This document shows positions 27,908-38,121 of a stretch of 64,000 bases of DNA, piece after piece (position 1 is the stretch's first letter; every line of letters starts with the position of its first letter). A program made the translations under genes and the position numbers. Source of the DNA: Streptococcus oralis (GTDB lineage: Bacteria; Bacillota; Bacilli; Lactobacillales; Streptococcaceae); the NCBI RefSeq assembly GCF_004127215.1, contig NZ_QEWJ01000001.1, forward strand, positions 124,001-188,000, written 5' to 3'. The notes below the pieces were generated by a model, which worked only from the letters and a program-made list of their open reading frames with translations, made no database searches and was not told where the DNA came from.

Positions 27908-28750
27908 ATGTTTTCATGGATTGCACGAGTTATTAAAGGAATCGTCATCGCCCTAGGATTTATCTTGCCCGGGATTTCTGGAGGAGTTCTGGCTGCAATA
28001 TTGGGTATCTACGAGCGAATGATTGCTTTTCTAGCTCATCCTTTTAAGGATTTTAAATCAAATGTCCTTTACTTTATCCCAGTAGCTATCGGGATGCTAC
28101 TAGGTATTGGGCTATTTTCGTATCCAATCGAGTATTTGCTAGAAAATTACCAAGTCTATGTTTTATGGAGCTTTGCTGGAGCTATCATCGGTACAGTTCC
28201 TAGCCTCCTTAAAGAATCTACTCGAGAATCTGATCGGGACAAGATTGACCTAGTCTGGTTCTGGGCTACCTTTATCATTTCTGGGCTGGGGCTTTACGCT
28301 CTCAATTTTGTCGTAGGATCACTCAGTGCTAGTTTTGCAAACTTCATCTTGGCAGGTGCTCTTTTAGCTCTGGGTGTCTTGGTTCCTGGTTTAAGTCCGT
28401 CAAATCTCCTCTTGATTTTGGGACTGTACGCTCCTATGTTGACTGGTTTTAAAACCTTTGATTTATTTGGCACCTTCCTTCCTATCGGCATTGGTGCAGG
28501 AGCAACCCTCATTATTTTTTCAAAATTGATGGATTATGCCTTGAACAACTACCACTCCCGTGTTTATCACTTTATCATTGGGATTGTGCTGTCGAGCACT
28601 CTCTTAATTTTGATTCCAAATGCTGGAAATGCTGAAAGTATCCAATACACTGGACTTTCTATCGTGAGTTATGTTCTCATCGCCTTCTTCTTTGCGCTTG
28701 GAATTTGGCTTGGTATCTGGATGAGTCAATTGGAGGATAAGTATAAATAA
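27908..28750 (+). CDS. popT: DUF368 membrane protein, probable polyprenyl-phosphate transporter PopT
   Basis: This 280-aa polytopic protein (about eight transmembrane segments) has two related re-entrant motifs, PGISGGVLAAILGIYERM and PGLSPSNLLLILGLYAPM, as expected of an inverted-repeat transporter. DUF368 proteins were shown to return undecaprenyl phosphate across the membrane for reuse in cell-wall synthesis. Its location one gene from a GH25 enzyme and near glmU and macP fits an envelope role. The start is behind TTGAGGA. Its stop overlaps the next start by one base. Confidence 0.85.
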   Translation: MFSWIARVIKGIVIALGFILPGISGGVLAAILGIYERMIAFLAHPFKDFKSNVLYFIPVAIGMLLGIGLFSYPIEYLLENYQVYVLWSFAGAIIGTVPSLLKESTRESDRDKIDLVWFWATFIISGLGLYALNFVVGSLSASFANFILAGALLALGVLVPGLSPSNLLLILGLYAPMLTGFKTFDLFGTFLPIGIGAGATLIIFSKLMDYALNNYHSRVYHFIIGIVLSSTLLILIPNAGNAESIQYTGLSIVSYVLIAFFFALGIWLGIWMSQLEDKYK

Positions 28751-29232
28751 TGGCAAAAAAAGTCAAGATTAAAAAAACCTTGGTCGAGCAAATCTTGACC
28801 AAGGCGGGTATTGACCATACTGGTATTCAGATCAACGCGCTTGAGGGTGAACTTCCTTCGGAATATGATCGAACACATATCTTTAAAACCTTGGCTCTGC
28901 TGGGTGATAAGACGGGGCCAATCATCGGAATCGTTCCCATAACAGAACACCTCGCTGAGAAAAAACTAGCAAAGGTTTCTGGTAATAAAAAAGTCAGCAT
29001 GATTCCACAAAAAGATCTGGAAAAAACGACAGGCTATATTCATGGGGCTAATAACCCCGTCGGCATTCGCCAAAAACACAATTATCCTATTTTTATTGAT
29101 CAGACTGCTTTGGATTTAGACAAAATGATTGTCTCTGCTGGAGAAGTCGGGCATAGTATCATCATCCGACCTCAAGACTTAGCCAGCTTTGTAAAAGCGG
29201 ACTTTGCTGACATCTTGGAGGAAAACAACTGA
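28750..29232 (+). CDS. ybaK: YbaK/EbsC-type aminoacyl-tRNA deacylase
   Basis: This 160-aa protein of the YbaK/ProX family removes cysteine from mischarged Cys-tRNA(Pro) in characterised members. Conserved features are the KTLALLGD segment and GYIHGANNPVGIR, which lines the substrate pocket. The ATG overlaps the popT stop by one base, and its own TGA overlaps the next ATG (ATGA), so the three genes form a tight operon. Confidence 0.88.
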   Translation: MAKKVKIKKTLVEQILTKAGIDHTGIQINALEGELPSEYDRTHIFKTLALLGDKTGPIIGIVPITEHLAEKKLAKVSGNKKVSMIPQKDLEKTTGYIHGANNPVGIRQKHNYPIFIDQTALDLDKMIVSAGEVGHSIIIRPQDLASFVKADFADILEENN

Positions 29233-29855
29233 TGAAACTCTATTTTGTCCGTCATGGTCGGACTGTCTGGAATCTTGAAGGACGTTTTCAAGGTGCTAGC
29301 GGCGACTCTCCTCTTCTTCCAGAGTCCATTGACGTTTTAAAACAACTGGGGCAGTATCTCAAGGAAATTCCTTTTGATACGATTTATTCTAGTGATTTAC
29401 CCAGAGCAGTTAAATCTGCTGAAATTATCCAAAGTCAACTCCAGCCCCCTTGTCCTTTAAAGAGAATTCCTGACCTACGTGAATGGCAACTTGGCAAACT
29501 AGAGGGATTAAAAATTGCTACGCTTAATGCCATCTACCCACAACAAATCAAGGCCTTTCGCTCTAATCTGGCTCAGTTTGATACGAGGATGTTTGAAGCC
29601 GAATCTCTCTACTCTACGACTCAGCGAACCATTCAGTTTATCAAATCTCTGAAAGAAAGTCCGGCTGAAAACATTCTGATCGTTGGTCATGGGGCAAATC
29701 TCACTGCTAGCCTGCGTACACTCTTAGGCTATAAAGAGGCTCACCTCCGTAAAGAAGGAGGCTTGGCCAATGCTAGTCTGACAGTTTTAGAGACCGATGA
29801 TTTTGAAACCTTCACTCTGGAAAGATGGAATGACACTTCCTATCAAGAAAAATAA
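29232..29855 (+). CDS. Histidine phosphatase family protein (GpmB-like)
   Basis: This 207-aa branch-2-type phosphoglycerate mutase-like phosphatase has the catalytic H8 in FVRHGRT and the second histidine in IVGHGANL. Such proteins are often annotated gpmB, but most are phosphatases of unknown substrate. It starts on the last base of ybaK. Confidence 0.85.
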   Translation: MKLYFVRHGRTVWNLEGRFQGASGDSPLLPESIDVLKQLGQYLKEIPFDTIYSSDLPRAVKSAEIIQSQLQPPCPLKRIPDLREWQLGKLEGLKIATLNAIYPQQIKAFRSNLAQFDTRMFEAESLYSTTQRTIQFIKSLKESPAENILIVGHGANLTASLRTLLGYKEAHLRKEGGLANASLTVLETDDFETFTLERWNDTSYQEK

Positions 29856-29857
29856 TG

Positions 29858-29887
29858 GAACTTGATCTTAATAGACAAGTTCTTTTT
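29858..29887 (+). terminator. Terminator before lysS
   Basis: The stem GAACTTG / CAAGTTC with an 11-base loop is followed by TTTTT. Confidence 0.75.
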
Positions 29888-29925
29888 AGTTTTCAAAGAA
29901 TATCCGTGAATTTCTCTGCTATTTA

Positions 29926-29934
29926 TGATAAAAT
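29926..29934 (+). promoter_or_regulatory. lysS promoter, extended -10
   Basis: TGATAAAAT lies about 60 bases before the lysS start. I saw no T-box leader. Confidence 0.55.
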
Positions 29935-29984
29935 GGGAGTATCGCAAAAAATGACTCATCGTATCAAATTTTGAGTAAAATTAG

Positions 29985-31484
<1,500 letters not shown>

Positions 31485-31490
31485 ACTCTT

Positions 31491-31519
31491 ATCCTCTGGT
31501 ACTTGCCAGAGGATTTTTT
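31491..31519 (+). terminator. Terminator after lysS
   Basis: The stem ATCCTCTGG / CCAGAGGAT is followed by T5, immediately after lysS. Confidence 0.9.
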
Positions 31520-31616
31520 GATACTTGAACATACAATATAAGTGCACAATAAAAAAACTCATAAGATTTTCTAGTAAAATGGAATTGAATGAACTAGTTA
31601 CGAAAGGAAATCTTTT

Positions 31617-32024
31617 ATGAGCTACCATCATTTTACCGTAGATGAGCGCGAAAGTATTCTGATTTACCGTACAAAAGGACTAAACTTTTCTCAAATCGGA
31701 AAATTACTTCATCGTCATCCTTCCAGCATTAGTCGGGAATGGAAGCGACATACAGAATCAGGGAGTTATTCTCCAAGTCATGTACAGGAATCTTATCGTA
31801 TTGCTAAATCACACTGTGGGCGGAAACAGATACTTGAAATAGATTATCATTTAAGCAATACCATCAAACATCTATTTCTCGATTGCCAATGGTCTCCTGA
31901 AGAAATAGAAGGTCGGTTGCGATTAGAGTATGGAAAAGCTGTTATTAGTTATCAAACGATTTCTATTTTCCGAAAAAATAAGTATGACAATATTTCCAAA
32001 AGCATTATGTCATTTCTTTATTGA
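31617..32024 (+). pseudogene. IS30-family transposase, 3'-truncated remnant
   Basis: The first ~115 codons encode the N-terminal DNA-binding part of an IS30 transposase, with HTH FSQIGKLLHRHPSSISREW and the following helix pair up to SYQTI. From about base 31962 the sequence no longer matches the family (SIFRKNKYDN and on). The whole DDE catalytic domain, normally another 200 or more residues, is missing, so it cannot transpose. The ribosome site AAAGGAAA is intact. The DNA to the left (about 31540-31616, with a run AAAAAAACTCAT) is probably the IS left end. I found no right end. Confidence 0.85.
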
Positions 32025-32054
32025 TTGAATAAAGATAATCAGTTATGGTATAAT
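32025..32054 (+). promoter_or_regulatory. Promoter of the FRG-domain gene
   Basis: TTGAAT (32025-32030), an 18-base spacer and an extended -10 TGGTATAAT (hexamer 32049-32054). The -35 begins one base after the stop of the IS30 remnant, so the gene brought or gained its own promoter. Confidence 0.65.
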
Positions 32055-32109
32055 ATTAATATAAGCTCCTAATATGATGGGACAAATATCATTAGAAAGA
32101 TTTTAGAAT

Positions 32110-33156
32110 ATGAATAGTTTAAAAGAAACAAAAAATACTATTACACGTAAAAGTGTTAATACTATACTAAGAGATTTATTTAATTATGAGCATATTGAAT
32201 TTAATAACTATAAAAATAACTTAAATAAAAAACACAATTTATATTTCAGAGGAGAAAGTTCCTACTATGAATTTCGTACCCCTTCTCTTTATCTTCAAAA
32301 AAACTTAACAAATAATGGAAGTGAATACTACTACAGAGTGCTTCTCAACGAACTAGGAAGAAATGATTATCAAGAGAACACCTCATTAGTAAGGCTGATT
32401 TCTGAATTACAACATTATGGTGCCAAAACAAGAATGCTTGATATCACAAAAAATCCATTAATTGCTCTATACTTCGCTGTTGAAAAAGATGATGATAAAC
32501 CTGGTTATGTTTATATTTATTCCGATAGACTCAATGAAAAATTTGACACAGGCCACACTATAGCCATTAAATCTGCACTAAACTTCATGCCTCAAAATAT
32601 TATTAATAATTTTTTTACTGCCATTGAATATTTTAAAAAAGTTAATAGTAAACAACTTGAAGATTTTGAACTTTATACTACAGATAGTCTCAAAGATATT
32701 GGTTTACTCACAACAGGCTACTCTGAATCAATAAGAGAATTTATGGAACTATTAAATCAAAGAGCTAAGGTTAGAGAAAGATTGAACTTCCCTTTTAAAA
32801 TATATAACGATTTGCAAAGATCCCATATCGTCATTCCATCAAAGGCAACTGATAGAATCCGACAACAACAAGGAGCATTTATTTACCCACGATTTGTAAA
32901 CACTTCAAATAAAGAACACGAAACAATCAAACAAGAAATCTCTAAATCAATAGATAAACTAGCCGTAACTCTATTTACTCCAAAAACATCTTCCTCAAAG
33001 GACTATATTTCATTTTCTGTTATTAAAATTGATCCTGCTAATAAAAAGGAAATTCGTAGAGAATTAGAACTGCTTGGAATTACCGAAGGCTTTGTCTATC
33101 CAGATATTGAACATCAGTCTAGAGCTTTGTTAAATATTTTAACTAATGATAATTAA
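32110..33156 (+). CDS. FRG domain-containing protein
   Basis: This 348-aa protein has the FRG domain (PF08867) signature: LYFRGESS with F46, R47 and G48, and LQHYGAKTRMLDITKNPLIALYFAV at about residues 100-124. The function of the domain is unknown; such genes are typical of variable islands and are suspected of defence or toxin roles. The coding sequence is visibly more AT-rich than its neighbours, with many AAT, AAA and TTA codons. It lies right behind a truncated IS30 transposase between core genes, so it was probably acquired. No partner gene (antitoxin, nuclease or methylase) is adjacent. The ribosome site is weak (AGAAAGATTTT). Confidence 0.85.
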   Translation: MNSLKETKNTITRKSVNTILRDLFNYEHIEFNNYKNNLNKKHNLYFRGESSYYEFRTPSLYLQKNLTNNGSEYYYRVLLNELGRNDYQENTSLVRLISELQHYGAKTRMLDITKNPLIALYFAVEKDDDKPGYVYIYSDRLNEKFDTGHTIAIKSALNFMPQNIINNFFTAIEYFKKVNSKQLEDFELYTTDSLKDIGLLTTGYSESIREFMELLNQRAKVRERLNFPFKIYNDLQRSHIVIPSKATDRIRQQQGAFIYPRFVNTSNKEHETIKQEISKSIDKLAVTLFTPKTSSSKDYISFSVIKIDPANKKEIRRELELLGITEGFVYPDIEHQSRALLNILTNDN

Positions 33157-33262
33157 GCAAAACATTACATTTAATTCTTCTCCTACACTATACTATAAAT
33201 AAAAAGAGAACAATATTGTAATGACTCTCAAGAATTGGACTAATAGTTACATAATAAAACAC

Positions 33263-33297
33263 CCTAAAAGTTAGATTTTTCGTGTCTAATTTTTAGG
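33263..33297 (-). terminator. Terminator for the amino-acid ABC operon
   Basis: CCTAAAA-TTAGA pairs with TCTAA-TTTTAGG. On the minus strand TGTTTTATT follows. It may also stop FRG transcripts coming from the other side. Confidence 0.65.
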
Positions 33298-33310
33298 ATG
33301 CAGTTAAAAC

Positions 33311-34150
33311 TCAGTCTCTACTTTTCACTTCTTTGGTCGCTACATCTTCTCCAAACCATTTTTGGCTGATTTCTTGGAACTTTCCTTCTTTGTATAGTTC
33401 AACAAAGGCTTGGTTCAAAGTAGCTAACAAAGTTTTATCAGCAGGTCTAACACCCACTGCAAAAGATTCACTTTCAAATCCAGCTGAAAAGACATTGTAG
33501 TCATTTAATATCCCTTCAAACTGGAGGTAGTAATTAGCATAGACACGATCAATCAACAAGACATCAATCCGATCATTTTTCAAATCAATCAAAGCTTCGT
33601 TGAAACTTTGGTATTGATTGGCCTTCTGATCTTTTACCTGATTTTTTAGCAAATTTGACTGCGCTTCAAAGTCCAAATAGCCAGAAGATCCAGCCTGAGC
33701 TCCCAAAACCTTGTTATTCATATCTTTGATTGACTGGATGTTCTGAGATTTTTTAGAAACTAAAACTTGTTGATTTTCCATATAAGGAATGGTAAAGGCA
33801 ACCTTCTCTCTCCGTTCATCTGTCGCAGAATAACCATTCCAGATGGCATCAATGGTACCATTTTGTAGTTCGGTTTCTTTCATATCCCAGTCGATGGGTT
33901 GAAATTTAATCTGAATTCCAAGCTTTTCAGAAACAGCTTGGGCTAGGTCAATATCAAAACCTGCATATTGACCATTCTTTTCTTCAAATCCCATGGGTAC
34001 AAAGGTATTGTCAAATCCAATGGTAATGCTGCCCTGTTCTTGATATTTGGACCAATTATCCTGCTTCGGATCACTGACCTTTTGCGTACAAGCAACCAGG
34101 AAGAAGCTGAAGAACAGAGCAAGTACTAGGGCAATTTTCTTTCTCTTCAT
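33311..34150 (-). CDS. aatB: Amino-acid ABC transporter, substrate-binding lipoprotein
   Basis: This is a polar amino-acid binding protein (SBP_bac_3) of 279 aa. A signal peptide ends in the lipobox LVACTQ, giving a lipid-anchored cysteine. SITIGFDNTFVPMGF and GAQAGSSGYLDFE are classic for the family. It resembles pneumococcal AatB, including the WFGEDVATKEVK end, as I recall it. The ATG at 34150 follows GGAGGTGCCT. It is the last gene of a permease-ATPase-binding protein operon. The specific amino acid is not readable. Confidence 0.9.
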   Translation of the reverse strand: MKRKKIALVLALFFSFFLVACTQKVSDPKQDNWSKYQEQGSITIGFDNTFVPMGFEEKNGQYAGFDIDLAQAVSEKLGIQIKFQPIDWDMKETELQNGTIDAIWNGYSATDERREKVAFTIPYMENQQVLVSKKSQNIQSIKDMNNKVLGAQAGSSGYLDFEAQSNLLKNQVKDQKANQYQSFNEALIDLKNDRIDVLLIDRVYANYYLQFEGILNDYNVFSAGFESESFAVGVRPADKTLLATLNQAFVELYKEGKFQEISQKWFGEDVATKEVKSRD

Positions 34151-34159
34151 AGGCACCTC

Positions 34160-34789
34160 CTACTTTGGCTCAACCTTAAGGATCTGATCAGCAATGTTTT
34201 CAGCAAACTGAAGGTCGTGCGTCACAACAATCTGGGTCATGCCACGCTCTTTATTTTGAAGGATGAGTTTTTCCACTTCTAATCGTAACTCGGGATCTAA
34301 GGCTGATGTAGGCTCATCATAACCGATAATTTCTGGGTCAATCATCATGGCACGCGCTAAGGCGACACGCTGTTTTTGTCCACCAGATAAGGAAAACGGA
34401 AAGGCATCAGCATGTCCTGCTAATCCAAGTTGTTCTAACAAAGCACGCGCCTTCTTCTCAGCAGCTTCCTTATCCATATCCATGGTTTTAATAGGTGACA
34501 AGGTTAGGTTTTCTAGAACTGACAAATGCGGAAAGAGTTGAAAGTCTTGGAAAACGAATCCTAGTAGATTACGCTTTTCTAGTTCGTCTATAGCTAGAGA
34601 TTCGCCATTATAGTAAATCTCTCCAGAATCAATGGTCTCCAGTCCAGCCAGCATACGTAATAAGGTAGTTTTTCCACCTCCTGATGGACCTACGATTGCG
34701 AGGATTTGCTTTTCAGGAATTGATAGGCTGAAATTGGTTAAGATTTGTTTGCCACCAAAGGCTTTATTAATGTTTCGTAATTCTAACAT
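34160..34789 (-). CDS. Amino-acid ABC transporter, ATP-binding protein
   Basis: This is an ATPase of the polar amino-acid family (209 aa), with Walker A GPSGGGKTT, signature LSGGQKQRVALARAM and Walker B IIGYDEPTSALD. It powers uptake together with the neighbouring permease and binding protein. The frame opens 13 codons upstream, but AGGAGGATTGCT selects the ATG at 34789. Confidence 0.93.
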   Translation of the reverse strand: MLELRNINKAFGGKQILTNFSLSIPEKQILAIVGPSGGGKTTLLRMLAGLETIDSGEIYYNGESLAIDELEKRNLLGFVFQDFQLFPHLSVLENLTLSPIKTMDMDKEAAEKKARALLEQLGLAGHADAFPFSLSGGQKQRVALARAMMIDPEIIGYDEPTSALDPELRLEVEKLILQNKERGMTQIVVTHDLQFAENIADQILKVEPK

Positions 34790-34799
34790 AGCAATCCTC

Positions 34800-35441
34800 C
34801 TATCTGTAATAACTGTACTTCTTCTCAAGTTTCTTCGCTACAATGGTTACAAGACCAATCATAATCAAATAAATCGCTCCAGCTAAAAACATTGGAACAA
34901 GACTGGCATCTCGATTGGCTGCTGTCCGACTTGCTAAAATCAAATCTGAAATCCCAAGGGCATAGACCAAAGAAGTATCCTTGACCAAACTCATAATTTC
35001 ATTAAAGACACTCGGTAAGACAATCTTTGTCACCTGAGGAAGAATGATATAGCGAACTGTATCAAATGAGCTAAATTTTAACACTTTTGCAGCTTCGTAC
35101 TGTCCTCGTGGTATAGTTTCAATTCCGCCACGAAAGATTTCTGCAAAGTAGGCAGCATAGTTGAGCACAAAGGCGATAACAGCCGCAGGAAGGCGATCTA
35201 AACGAATGCCAATGCTAGGGAGAACATAGTAGATAAAGATTAATTGCAAGAGCAAGGGAGTTCCTCGCATCACCCATATATAAAGATTAATCAAATGATG
35301 GAGGGGTTTCCAATGAACTTGCAAAGCAAAGGCAATGACAATCCCTAAAGGAATAGAAAAGATTAAGACCAGAGCAAAGACTTGGAGAGTCATACTTGCA
35401 CCGTTCAATAAACTTGGTAAAATCTCGAATATATAAGACAT
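34800..35441 (-). CDS. Amino-acid ABC transporter, permease
   Basis: This 213-aa HisM/GlnP-type permease has about five transmembrane helices and the EAA loop (EAAKVLKFSSFDTVRYIILPQ), which docks to the ATPase. Being a single permease gene, it probably works as a homodimer. The ATG at 35441 follows CAGGAGGTG, whereas the open frame begins at 35489 without a ribosome site. It is the first gene of its operon, with a promoter right upstream. Confidence 0.92.
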   Translation of the reverse strand: MSYIFEILPSLLNGASMTLQVFALVLIFSIPLGIVIAFALQVHWKPLHHLINLYIWVMRGTPLLLQLIFIYYVLPSIGIRLDRLPAAVIAFVLNYAAYFAEIFRGGIETIPRGQYEAAKVLKFSSFDTVRYIILPQVTKIVLPSVFNEIMSLVKDTSLVYALGISDLILASRTAANRDASLVPMFLAGAIYLIMIGLVTIVAKKLEKKYSYYR

Positions 35442-35469
35442 ACTACACCTCCTGAAAATAATTATTCCT

Positions 35470-35497
35470 ATTATAGCATAAATAAACAATTTATCAA
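35470..35497 (-). promoter_or_regulatory. Promoter of the amino-acid ABC operon
   Basis: TTGATA (35492-35497), a 16-base spacer and TGC-TATAAT (hexamer 35470-35475) on the minus strand. Confidence 0.75.
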
Positions 35498-35540
35498 GGA
35501 GTTTTTTTTGTAAAAAAATTCTATTTCTTTTTAAAAGTAA

Positions 35541-35575
35541 AAACCGTATCTATCAAAAATAATGAGATACAGTTT
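35541..35575 (-). terminator. Terminator after the TPR gene
   Basis: On the minus strand AAACTGTATCT pairs with AGATACGGTTT and is followed by TTT. Confidence 0.75.
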
Positions 35576-35592
35576 CGCTTTATAGAATATTT

Positions 35593-36822
35593 TTAAAGTG
35601 TTTCTAGCAGTTCTTGCATCTGAATATCATCTGGAATCAGTTTTAAATATGCTTCTGCTTGCTTCTTAGCTTCTTCGAAATACCCCAATTCCCGCAAGAG
35701 ATAAGTATATTGCTCCAGAAACTCTGGGTTGTCCTTAAGGTCAGACGACAGTTCTTGATAGCGTTCATGAGCCTTATCTAAATCTTCGATTTCCTGGTAA
35801 GAACGAGCAATCATCCACTTGGTCAGGAGATTTTCAGGTTCTTGACTTTGAAGAGCAATAATATCCTCAAATCGTTCTTGTTCCATATAAATGGTCGCAA
35901 GGCGAAGGAAAATCTCCTCGAGGTCTTCTGCATCTTCTTTGGCAGTAAGGAGAAAGTCCTCCGCTGCCTTAGCATCATGCAATTCATAAGAAAACTGAGA
36001 GGCCGCTAACAAAAGACGAGTTTCAAATGGATTTTTCTCCAAACCTTGTTTAGCGATACGAAGGGCCTCTTCTACCTGATGTTCCTTGTGCAAGGCTTGA
36101 CTATAGCCGTACTCATATCCTTCAAATTCAGGTGAAATAGTGTCAATCTGCTTAAAGTAAAGAACAGATTTTTGATACTCTTCTTGGTCAAAGTATAGAC
36201 TGGCCAACTCAAAAGCAGTTTGGTCATCGTATTCTAGTTCTAAGGCTTTTTCTAGGAATTCCGTTGCAGATTCAAACTTGCCTAACTGGGCATAAGCGTA
36301 GCCAATTCGTTGATAAGTCGAGACACCTGTTTGCTCATAGATGGAGCGATTATCCAACTGAGCGTAGCCTTGAATGGCTTCCTGATAATTTCCTAACTCA
36401 CTATCCAACTCAGCTAAACCAAAAACTAATAAGGGATCATCTGAGTAGTTTAAGGCTTCCAGTAACTTTTCACGCGCTACATCTGTCAAACCCTCCAACT
36501 GATAGAGGTCGGCCTTCAAAGCCAAAGCCGATACATACCAGTCACTTTCAGGTGTGATTTCTTCTAAATAGACAAAAGCTTCCTCAACATTGCCATCCTC
36601 GCTAGCAATGCTTGCTAAGTTCAGATTCACTTCTGGAAATTCTGTAACGATTTTTTGGTAAATTTCTTTTGCTTGAGGATAAAAGCCAATTCCCTCAAGA
36701 TAATTTGCTAGTTCGTAAAGAGCTTCGGTCGAATCAGTTTCAAGTGCCTTATGAAAATACTGATCTGCTTTGTTTAGATCTTGTTCATCCAAAGCCTGGA
36801 GCATGCGTTGACTATTGTTCAC
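35593..36822 (-). CDS. Tetratricopeptide-repeat protein
   Basis: This cytoplasmic protein of about 409 aa is built almost entirely of TPR helices (for example NYQEAIQGYAQL, KFESATEFLEKALEL, YFEEAKKQAEAYL). It has no signal peptide or catalytic domain and probably acts as a protein-interaction scaffold. The frame is open to 36948, but the family-like N-terminus begins at the GTG at 36822, which follows GGGGAGGAAA and overlaps the end of the permease gene by 11 bases. A GTG start is therefore my choice. The role is unknown. Confidence 0.8.
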   Translation of the reverse strand: MNNSQRMLQALDEQDLNKADQYFHKALETDSTEALYELANYLEGIGFYPQAKEIYQKIVTEFPEVNLNLASIASEDGNVEEAFVYLEEITPESDWYVSALALKADLYQLEGLTDVAREKLLEALNYSDDPLLVFGLAELDSELGNYQEAIQGYAQLDNRSIYEQTGVSTYQRIGYAYAQLGKFESATEFLEKALELEYDDQTAFELASLYFDQEEYQKSVLYFKQIDTISPEFEGYEYGYSQALHKEHQVEEALRIAKQGLEKNPFETRLLLAASQFSYELHDAKAAEDFLLTAKEDAEDLEEIFLRLATIYMEQERFEDIIALQSQEPENLLTKWMIARSYQEIEDLDKAHERYQELSSDLKDNPEFLEQYTYLLRELGYFEEAKKQAEAYLKLIPDDIQMQELLETL

Positions 36823-37978
36823 TCTTGATTTCCTCCCCTTCTTCTTCATACAAACCACTGATCTTTTTGTACCAGTTAAAGATAGCAGAAATAACCACCT
36901 TAGCGGAGGCATAGACAGGGATTCCCAGTAAGACTCCCCAAATACCAAACATAGAACCTGAAGTCAGGAGAACAAAGAGGACATTGATGGGATGAATATT
37001 GAGCTGACTACCTAAAATAAGCGGAGATACGAAACGTCCTTCAATCGTTTGTTCAACAATAAAGACAATAATTACTTTCAAAAGCATAACAGGTCCTGCA
37101 ATCAAGCCCAAAACAAGAGCAGGCAACATCGCTAGAAAACTTCCTAGATAAGGTACTAGATTGAGGATACCAGCCGTGATACCTAGAGTCACAGCATATC
37201 TGAGACCAATAATCTTAAAGAAGATAATAAACATAATCGCTACAATAATAGCAACTGTAACCTGTCCTCTAACGTAGTTTGACAACTGTTTATTAACATC
37301 TGACAAAACTTGTCCGACTGGTTCTTTTAACTTGTTTGGGATGAATTTAGTGAGGTAATCCCGCAAGCCTTTCCCATCTCTCAAAAGATAAAAGAGCATG
37401 AATGGAACAATGATAATCGCCACAATGACCTGAGAAACGCTACTGATAAAGGCGCTGACCCAGTTAACTGCTTGAGAAGAGATTTTGCTGGCCCACATCG
37501 TCGCCTCACTAGAAACATTGGCAAGAACTTGCTCCAACTGCGGTCTAAAATCATCTGGCAAGCGTTTGGTTACAAGGTCATTGATAACCTTATCAGCATC
37601 CTTAAGATAAGTCGGTACATTCTTTGCAAAGTTTAAGATCTGACGTTGGAGATTTGGAATAGCGACTGCCAGCCCCCAAATGATAAAAAGTCCAATGATG
37701 ATAAAAACAATACTGATAGCAAGAACACGATTGATCTTGTGCTTCTCCATCCAGTCAACAATCGGATTGAGGAGGTAATAAAGTAAACCAGATAAAATAA
37801 CTGGCAACATAACAACCCCTAAAAAGTCTAAAACGGGTAAAAAGATAAAACTAATCTTACTTAGAATGAAAATGTTTAGCCCCAGTAACAAGGTTACTAA
37901 AAATACGGTGATAGCTTTGTTATCTAAAAACCACTTAAAGAACCAGGATAGGCTAAAATGTTTCTCTTTATGTTCCAT
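36812..37978 (-). CDS. AI-2E family transporter (first paralogue)
   Basis: This 388-aa PF01594 membrane protein has about eight helices. The N-terminal pair is followed by an extracellular loop region (about residues 120-180), then a conserved core ending in GIWGVLLGIPVYA. The family includes a reported AI-2 exporter (TqsA) and Na+/H+ antiporters, so the substrate is uncertain. A second member lies at 58249-59364 in this window. It overlaps the TPR gene, so the two are translated together. Confidence 0.85.
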   Translation of the reverse strand: MEHKEKHFSLSWFFKWFLDNKAITVFLVTLLLGLNIFILSKISFIFLPVLDFLGVVMLPVILSGLLYYLLNPIVDWMEKHKINRVLAISIVFIIIGLFIIWGLAVAIPNLQRQILNFAKNVPTYLKDADKVINDLVTKRLPDDFRPQLEQVLANVSSEATMWASKISSQAVNWVSAFISSVSQVIVAIIIVPFMLFYLLRDGKGLRDYLTKFIPNKLKEPVGQVLSDVNKQLSNYVRGQVTVAIIVAIMFIIFFKIIGLRYAVTLGITAGILNLVPYLGSFLAMLPALVLGLIAGPVMLLKVIIVFIVEQTIEGRFVSPLILGSQLNIHPINVLFVLLTSGSMFGIWGVLLGIPVYASAKVVISAIFNWYKKISGLYEEEGEEIKSEQ

Positions 37979-38084
37979 AAATACATCCTTTCTGTCATTC
38001 TCTCATTATACCATTTTTAATCTAAAATAACTCTTATTAAAGTGCTTACATAGACTAAATGGACACTGCCTGACTGTCATTTTG

Positions 38085-38093
38085 TGGTATAAT
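38085..38093 (+). promoter_or_regulatory. Extended -10 promoter for the lactonase-like gene
   Basis: TGGTATAAT about 30 bases before the start; no convincing -35. Confidence 0.55.
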
Positions 38094-38121
38094 GAACTTA
38101 TCATTATTAAGAGGTATGGAC

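Noticed and set aside
33157-33310. Right end of the IS30 element or a target duplication after the FRG gene
   Set aside because: No sequence there matches the inverted complement of the putative left end near 31540, so the island boundaries could not be defined.
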